From positions 702,613-739,605 of the forward strand of contig CABFPE010000312.1 of NCBI GenBank assembly GCA_900660155.1: DNA of 36,993 nucleotides, read 5' to 3'. This document shows, piece by piece, positions 30,104 through 36,993 of the stretch (positions are counted from its first letter, which is position 1; each line of letters opens with the position of its first letter). The position numbers and the translations under genes were made by a program. This DNA is from Hofstenia miamia. Its lineage: Eukaryota; Xenacoelomorpha; Acoela; Hofsteniidae. Below the pieces are notes generated by a model. That model ran no database searches, was not told the origin of the DNA, and saw only the letters and a program-made list of their open reading frames with translations.

Positions 30104-32450
30104 ATTAAAACGTGGGATTGAACGATTAAAACTTATAAAAACGAGTATTGTGTAAAGTATATGTTTTTGTTAGAAATTTGAAGATTGGAAGAAACGTTTT
30201 TGCATTCTTGACCCTATATGGGCGCAAAAGCGGCATCAATACTTTTGACTTTTGGAAAGAAAACGAAATTATGAGGTTAATCAATGTTCTCATGTGCTTT
30301 AAGCCCCCTCATTATCAGACCAGTATTTGGTTTGTAAAAATACTCAACAGGTTTATTTTTAATATAGTAATGCTATTGTCATGAAGTTTGTCACAAAGGT
30401 ATCATGGGATAAAAAGTGAAAAAATTCCAAAAAACAATTTTTATCCAGACATTTTTGCTGACGTCAGCATTTTTTGCAAAAAATTTGGTAAAATGCTAAG
30501 AGATGTCTTATGTCAAAGTCATTATTATTTTTGGGCAACTTTTAATCTTTTTCTATTGAAAGCACAATCTATAGGGTCTAGTAATAACTTAAGGCATATT
30601 AATTCGTAAGTTATTAATACAGATGTCAGCATTTTTTGTTTTTTTTTGTTTAGTCATTTTTATATCTGTATACTAAAATAAATGTCATTCACTGTTGACA
30701 CAATTGTCATAATTCTTGAAAAAAAATGCTTTATCCCTAAAATTTTCATAGAATGTGTAAAATTAGATTTGATTTTAAAAAAGTTATTAATAATAATTCG
30801 CAAGGGGAGTAAATTTACCCCCCCCCCTTTTTGGGGAGTTAATGAATTTTCAGAAAATTAAATTTTCTATTCTATTACATTTTTCATTTTGCATCCGATA
30901 ATGTAATAGAAAAGTGAACAGAAATAAATCCGCATGGTTCACCATTTTTTTACCTTTTGATCCGAAAATATTTTGGCCTTAATGAAGATGGATGTCAATT
31001 TTTTTTTATTCTTAACGCACGTGGTGTCTCTAGAGATTCAGTCTCAAAAACAGGCATCTTAATAATAATTATTATTATAGTCTTGAAATAAAATATGCTG
31101 CAATTAGAAAATTGCATTTCAAAAAATGAAAAGCTTCAAAATGCTATGTGTTTAAGGTTTTTATTAACCTTGTATTATGGAATTCCTTGGCAAATTCGAA
31201 CGGAGCATCAAGAAAACCTAATGATAAAGCTCACATACCGTGTATTTCCATTACTATTAAATAACATCTAAGTCCCCTCTAACATAACCTAATATTTAGT
31301 GGGCAAGAATTGTAATTTTTCAACACACGACATAAATATATAATTCAACTAACAAAAATAATTTATTAAACTTTTAATTAAAAATAATACTTTAAAAAAT
31401 TAAGGTTAAACAAAAGCAGATAGTAATACCAGAAGCGTTTATTACATATAATAGTAAAAACAAAAGAATCAATGGTAAGAAAAAGAAATACATCAGAAAT
31501 ATGCGACAGCTGTAAATTAGCCTATTTAGTTTTGACGGTATTATTCGATTGTGTTTGCAATATTCTGTTAAAATGTGAACTGAAAACTTTGAGAAATGTA
31601 ATACTTGCAATAAAGAATAGATGACAAGAAATTTAGATGTCTATATAGACTTTCAAAGACATATTGGTGGTTGAAAAAAGATAATATGTCTTACAATTAA
31701 AAATATTTGCGAATTAATATTGACTTTGAAACACAAAGTTTATTACCTGCAGTTTCTCACTTAAAATTATAAATCATAAAATAAAAGGAATTTTGAGTAA
31801 GTCACAACCACAAACACATCACAAATATAAGACCAAAATCATTGAAATGTCAGATTAGATTATAAATGAGCTACAGAGCAGTTTAAAGAAACGAAAAATT
31901 ATGCATGATCAGGAAAATTCAGTGAATTACTCTAATTCTTGGAGTATGACAAAACACCAGTAATCGATGAAAGGCAATTAAAACATGAAAAACAAGCCGA
32001 CGATCGCTAAACATTGGATTTGTGTAGAGTAAGTGATGTGTGTTAGTTAAGTCATACAAGCTAATAGATTAAAAGTGCCTGAGAAAAAAAACTGTTAGCA
32101 AACCAACATGAATTAATAGGAAGTGATAATGACGTAAAATGCCCAAGAGATATGAAACTGCTAAACAACGGAAAAGGCGTTATTGTAATTTACTCTATCA
32201 TCCCCTGATTGCGAATTCATTTCCATCAATGTAGTGGCTAAAATAAATAATTTTTTTCTGAATCAGACGAATTTTAATGAATTTATGCAAGTTTTATTAT
32301 TATTATTATTTTTATTATAGACGGCGCTATGTCCTATGGAAATTGCTCAAAGCGACGTCTATAATAATTTTGACGGCGCTATGTCACCCCTCCCATAGAA
32401 AAATTTTATAGTAACATAGTCCTAGAAACGTAATATTTAACAATATTATA
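30104..32450. other. No recognisable gene
   Basis: AT-rich DNA. Short frames (30148-30384 and 30388-30609 on plus, 31392-31610 on minus) have no recognised motif. There is a C9-10 run near 30820 flanked by GGGGAG on both sides, and an ATT-rich run at 32296-32320. Confidence 0.45.
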
Positions 32451-32451
32451 C

Positions 32452-33500
32452 ATGGACTACAGCAGTATTTCTTTGAGGACTTCTATTAAGTGATAAATGA
32501 AAAGTCATGAGGGTATAGAAATGAATACAGAATATCTCACTAAATATTAATGATATTGCAACGGAAAGAGGTTTATTCCTTTTTAAATACAAATTTAGAG
32601 CTAGAAGTGAATTTTTTTATTATATGGACTACTGTATTTTTAAGTGGATGACTTCTTTGAAGTGACATAAATGAAAGTTAAAAAAGATTTTGCAACAAAT
32701 ACGCTATATCTCATTTAATATTGAAGATATTGCTTTCGCACCTGTTATATTCGATTTTAAGATTTAATTTAGGTCTAGAATTCGATTAGTTAAAAATTTA
32801 TATCATGGACTACTGTGTTTTTTATCATTGATTTCTTATATGTAAATTTTTCGAAAATACAGTCAAATCTCGCTACTATGCCACCCTCGCTATGCCACTT
32901 CTCCCCGGTACCAACGATAATAAACCTGCTGTTACAAACTCTCGTTACTATGTCATCCTCGCCACTATGCCATTTTCGCTCGGTCCTTACGGGTGGCATA
33001 GTAGTGAGATTTGACTGTATTGCTAATTTACAAATTTGAATGCCTTATATCTCAACCAATATTAAAGATATCAGATTCGCAATACTTTAAATCGATTTTA
33101 CAATAAAATTTACATCTAAAAATATTGTATTAGACAACATTCGATAAGGACTACTGTTTTTTTAATTAATGACTCCTTTCAATAAGTATATCTCAAAAGA
33201 GAGTATAGAAGAAAGCCTTATATCTCCAAAACTATTGGAGATATCGTCTTCGCACCTGTTTTATACAATTTTAAATCCAAAATTAGTTCAAGAAACTCAT
33301 ACTTTTACAATATTACATGTATACATAGACTACCATATTTTAAAATGGACTACTCTTTAAAAAATTGTAAATGGAAAAGCTTCAAAAGTATTGTTATGAA
33401 TTGCCTGAAACCTTAATGTATGTTGAAGATAGGCATTTTCAATAGGTTCCAATGATTTTTAAATCAAAAATTACATTAATTTTTTAGTAAAGTTGTTCAT
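32452..33500. repeat. Diverged tandem array, about 180-bp unit, about five units
   Basis: Units begin with ATGGACTAC(TG)-like motifs at 32452, 32624, 32805, 33146 and 33325. Spacings are 172, 181, 341 and 179. The 341 spacing becomes 181 when the 158-bp MITE and its 2-bp TA duplication are subtracted. Other shared words within units are CTCA/CCAA-ATATT-AAGATAT and TTCGCACCTGTT. It looks like old satellite DNA. Confidence 0.75.
32860..33017. mobile_element. pogo/Tc1-mariner-type MITE, 158 bp
   Basis: Ends CAGTCAAATCTCGCTACTAT and, inverted, CAGTCAAATCTCACTACTAT; the 26-bp inverted ends have one mismatch. Flanked by TA on both sides (32858-32859 and 33018-33019). TA duplication and CAGTCAAAnCTCGnTA ends fit pogo/Tigger elements. 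No coding capacity. Inserted inside the third unit of the tandem array. Confidence 0.88.
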
Positions 33501-34590
33501 TTTCAGGTAAAAAATTTGCATTAGAATTGAAATCCCTGTAGCCTTTCACTGTGTATTTTAAGTCATAACTCCAGTTGATGCTCTTTAAAACACCAAGCAA
33601 CTCCCCTTTCACGTCTGACCGTGATCAAGCATGTATTTAAAACAGAACATTGAAAGGTTTTCTTACAACTGAAATTATTGTGGGTATTGAAATTAAGTGA
33701 AAATGAACTAGAGATTGCTTGGGATTAAACATTCAATTTTAAAAATGCAATAAAGACAAGAGATATAATTCCCTACCAATATTACTTTTATTATTATATG
33801 CAGCAAGCTGCGGCATAAATTAGATGAACTTTTGCAAAAGGTTGTATTGTCATGAGCCACTTCGTTTCTAAAAATAAATATTAACCGTATGTAATAAAAC
33901 AATTAGGATGATGTTAATAGAGTTACACATTTAATCAAAATTTTTTGAAACAAAAATCGTATTTTTTTAAATCTGAATTGAATTTCTCTTGGTTTCGTGA
34001 CAGACACATCGCCAATCTTTCAAAGAGTGAGAGTCTAATAAGGGGACCATATGTGATTGGATCACAATTATGCTGGAACTCAATATCAACAGAAGCTATG
34101 TGTCCAACACACTGAAACGATACGCATGTGCTAAATTTCACATGAGAATTCCCACCAAAAATATTGGTCGAATTTATTACCCACAGAAACGTCGAATACT
34201 TAAAAGTAGGGGAGACCATTGCCAGAGTGGTGAAATTGAAATTATCACACGGTATTTTGAAATTTGCTCGAATGATACACATTACGGCACAACAGTTAAT
34301 GCCAACAAGATTTATCTAAATATTGGCAGCTAAAAGTCTGATTTTGGTTTAAAAATATTGTTCTTAATAAAATTTATTACATTGCTTCTGACTAAAGTAA
34401 GAATCACCCGTTCGCGCCCATATAAATTTATACATATGTGCATAAATGTTGATCTCATTAGTAACAAATAAAAAACTCAAGACAGTATAGTCAACGATTT
34501 GTGATATATAAGATTCCCTTAATCAAAGTCAAACATGAAAAATAAACTTAGAAACAAAGAAATTGCAAATAGCTCTTTTTACTAAAAAAA
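33501..34590. other. No recognisable gene
   Basis: Overlapping open frames of 115 codons (33935-34282, minus) and 87 codons (34070-34333, plus) show no motif I know and no splice support. Either could be the remnant of a gene, and I would not annotate one. Confidence 0.4.
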
Positions 34591-34592
34591 TA

Positions 34593-34709
34593 CAGTTAAG
34601 GTCGGATAATGTAATGCTCGCTTTGGATTATTGAATGCACAAGTCGGATAATTAAATTCATACTTCGGATGATTGTACGCACTGTCGGATATTTGGACGG
34701 GAAAAACTG
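34593..34709. mobile_element. Small TA-flanked element with 21-bp internal periodicity
   Basis: 117 nt starting CAGTTAAGGTCGGATAATG and ending GGGAAAAACTG, with TA on both sides (34591-34592, 34710-34711). The inside is about five copies of a TCGGATnATTnnATGCAC-like word spaced about 20-22 nt apart. Repeated TCGGATAATnnnA words are typical of pogo/Tigger ends from memory. Terminal inversion is only 5 bp exact. Confidence 0.5.
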
Positions 34710-34711
34710 TA

Positions 34712-35820
34712 AATGTTCTGTCAATAAATATTGATTAGCAATATTAAAGTCAATCAAAAAAAAAGACATTTCAATTATTAAAGGGAATTAGAGATTAAAA
34801 TAGAACATCATTGATTATTCCATTTTAAGGTTGCAAAATGCTTGACATCTAAAAATAATATAGACATAAGTGACTCATGAATGCTTATTTCAGGCTCTAG
34901 CAAACATTGAGGTAATTCAGAAAAATTGAAGAAACGTTCTTTTTTACGTGTTGTACCTGAATTCAACTATCAATAAACTTCTTCATACAAGTGATATTAT
35001 AGCAGAAGCTGTTGATTCTCCAGAAAATAATTATGTTATAGTGTTATTCTTAGATTATTAGTCGGTCACTGAAACTCTTTTCCATGATGATTTACAAAAG
35101 CTATTCGTGAAGTGGCGCCGTTCTTGCCATCAATAACAAAGCAGTGAATGACTAATTGGAGACTATGTATTCTATACGATAAATGAAAGTCATGTTCTGA
35201 TTTCCTTCAAAGAGAATGGGAGTTCCACAAGGAGAGCTGATGATTGTCCCACAATTAGAAAGAAAATTTAAAAAAGATAAGAAGAATTTATCTTATTAAA
35301 AAGAAAATTACAAGTCAGGGAAATGTCTGTCCAGATAAGTTGAAATGTAATAACACCTTACCTAAGTTGTGAGAAAAACAATGTCATAAGATCACTATCT
35401 TATACATTTTGATTTTTATCTTAAGAAAATCCATAACTGAGAACACATCTTTTATAGGAGTCGATTATTGAGTAATAAGCAACTTTTTGATGTTGCAAGA
35501 TCCGGGAAAAAATGGTAAATAGAATTTACCCAACACATATGCAGAACCAGTATACTCATGTCAAATATGCAACACAAAGCTCATTGTAGAACAGCATAGA
35601 AAAAATCAACTTTGCGTCTTGCATGTAGGACGCTGGTGCAAAATCAATGCCGGAAAACCGTAGCCTTAAATCTTTATTGTTACGCATTTTCAACAAATTA
35701 ATTTTATTGCTAAATCTTTATTAGTGTTTCTAGAAAATTGAAGTACTCGTAAAAGGGCAAAATATCAAAATTTATTAATTTTGCTTGTTACGATTAATTT
35801 TATTCAGTACGTAATTTCGT
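34712..35820. other. No recognisable gene
   Basis: AT-rich DNA. A plus-strand stretch near 35155-35260 (IGDYVFYTINESHVLISFKE) has coding-like composition but no known motif. Confidence 0.4.
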
Positions 35821-36119
35821 AAATTCTAACCTGGACTGTGTCAATCTTTGATTTCTAGTGATCCCTTCTGCTAACGCTTCACTTTCAGACTTGTAAAATT
35901 TTTTTTGTCTTGGTTAGTTCACTTCCATGGCCAATTTGCTAAGCTGCTCTGATCCAACGGCAGCATCTCCAATGACTCATCTTTGCAATATTGACTTAAA
36001 CAACATTGCTTAAAAAGGTTAAGTTGTCGTATCATTGCTATCATGATTGCGTCCCCTCCTTTGTAGTTCATGAAACTTCATTTATTTAACTCACTCTATA
36101 TTTGCTCCTCTAAGTGTTT

Positions 36120-36475
36120 TCCACAGTTAAAATCTAATCAGCTTTTTTCCTCTCAACTCACTCTTACCGCTCAATAGCTAGTCTTTCCAATAATCCTTTG
36201 AGTACCTTGTTTTTCGCTGCGTTAGTAGAAATTTGTCACCTCATCTCGACTTCTCAGCATGGTAACCTAACGGATCATAACAAACCTACGCACTCTGATT
36301 AAAAACAGCTACCTTCAATTTGACCATACCGCCCCTGTTCGTATTATTTTCTTGAAATTTCTAAAGCTTTTAGTAAGTTGCCTCATTCTGAGTTTCGACT
36401 TACGGTTATTTAGCTTTGGTGCGGATTTCATCGACTTTTCCCAGTCTTATCTCTCACCATCATCAAAATAAATCT
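36120..36475 (+). pseudogene. LINE reverse transcriptase fragment
   Basis: Frame-shifted but readable blocks: YRSIASLSNNPLSTLFFAAL, then HLISTSQHGNLTDHN, then FLEISKAFSKLPHSEF. These match the order of reverse transcriptase motifs of CR1/jockey-type LINEs (YRPI-x-LLS, LIS-x-x-QHGF, F-x-D-x-SKAFD-x-VPH). The catalytic-site Asp in the last block is replaced (LEIS for LDLS), and frames are broken, so it is dead. The T/C-rich region from about 35830 may be its upstream part. Confidence 0.65.
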
Positions 36476-36993
36476 TTAAAATAAATTATCTATCTTTCCC
36501 CTGCTCATGTAGATAGTGAGTAGTCCAAATTATATTTACATTAACACTGTAAAATCTAACACTCGTTTGTAGCATTTGCTGATCTACCTATATTGTTTAA
36601 TTTAGGCTGTCTTGATATAACAATTAACAATTAATTTTATTATTTTGTTTTTTATCTGAATCCAATAATTATAAAAAAGTTTACATCGCACTAAAATTTA
36701 AAAACCACTGAATTGTGACATGTGTGGTAGAGGATCCTTGGCTAAATCCTGTCCCCCGCATCTACAGTAGCATTACAAGGTGTTAGCTAAAATGGGCTAA
36801 ATTACAAAGTGGGCTAAAAACTAAAAATGCGATAGTTTTTAATCAGGAAATTATAAATCAACGCAATTTAGAAAAACTAAATAGTGTTTCTACATGTGGA
36901 ATAGATATTTCTATTTAAATAAATGTCTTACATGTATATGTTTTATGTATTTTTTGTTAACTGTGTTGCAAAATGTACTTTATTGATTGGGGG
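36476..36993. other. No recognisable gene
   Basis: AT-rich DNA to the end of the window. Short GGGCTAAA words recur near 36790-36815. Nothing else seen. Confidence 0.5.

Noticed and set aside
33935..34333. Overlapping frames of 115 (minus) and 87 (plus) codons as a small gene
   Set aside because: Two opposing frames over the same DNA, no recognisable domain and no splice partners; left as unassigned.
1..36993. CRISPR array, tRNA, rRNA or bacterial operon
   Set aside because: No regularly spaced direct repeats with spacers, no cloverleaf or rRNA core motif seen, and gene structure is clearly spliced eukaryotic.

Overview
This is a piece of an AT-rich animal nuclear genome, most likely an arthropod. 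The evidence is one large spliced gene with many introns (several only 42-50 nt), polyadenine/TA-rich non-coding DNA, (TA)n microsatellites, and several families of cut-and-paste transposons and MITEs. No bacterial operon, CRISPR array, rRNA or tRNA was seen. The exact species cannot be fixed from the sequence.

The central feature is a single minus-strand gene running from about 29.6 kb down to about 11.6 kb. I reconstruct about 18 exons by chaining splice sites and reading frames. It encodes a NimA-related kinase of the NEK8/NEK9 type: a Ser/Thr-rich N terminus, a DUF4347-like N-terminal domain, a complete protein kinase domain (glycine loop, Lys, HRD, DFG, SPE all present), an RCC1-type beta-propeller and a Ser-rich tail. 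The layout resembles, from memory, the NEK8/9-like kinase of insects (Drosophila niki). One intron uses a GC donor. The join between exons 4 and 5 is out of phase, so a small exon is missing or there is a sequence error. The last exon is not certain.

The assembly has three single N characters (11196, 19139, 21490), each flanked by near-identical duplicated sequence. At 19139 the last 1.23 kb before the N is repeated right after it, so two kinase exons appear twice. This is best read as two overlapping contigs laid end to end, not as a real duplication.

The rest is mobile-element debris. 0.6-2.0 kb: fragments of DDE transposases. 4.0-4.4 kb: a hAT-type MITE. 6.1-7.6 kb: a 1.5 kb element with about 63-bp inverted ends and a perfect 8-bp target duplication. 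9.7-10.0 kb: another hAT-type MITE. 16.5-16.95 kb: a probable LINE 3' end inside a kinase-gene intron. 23.7-27.2 kb: a decayed hAT transposase gene, antisense inside intron 4 of the kinase gene, itself interrupted by a 1.19 kb TTAA-specific element. 29.7-30.1 kb: a 182-bp two-unit repeat. 32.45-33.5 kb: a diverged array of about 180-bp units with a pogo-type MITE inserted in its third unit. 34.6 kb: another small TA-flanked element. 36.1-36.5 kb: a degraded LINE reverse transcriptase.
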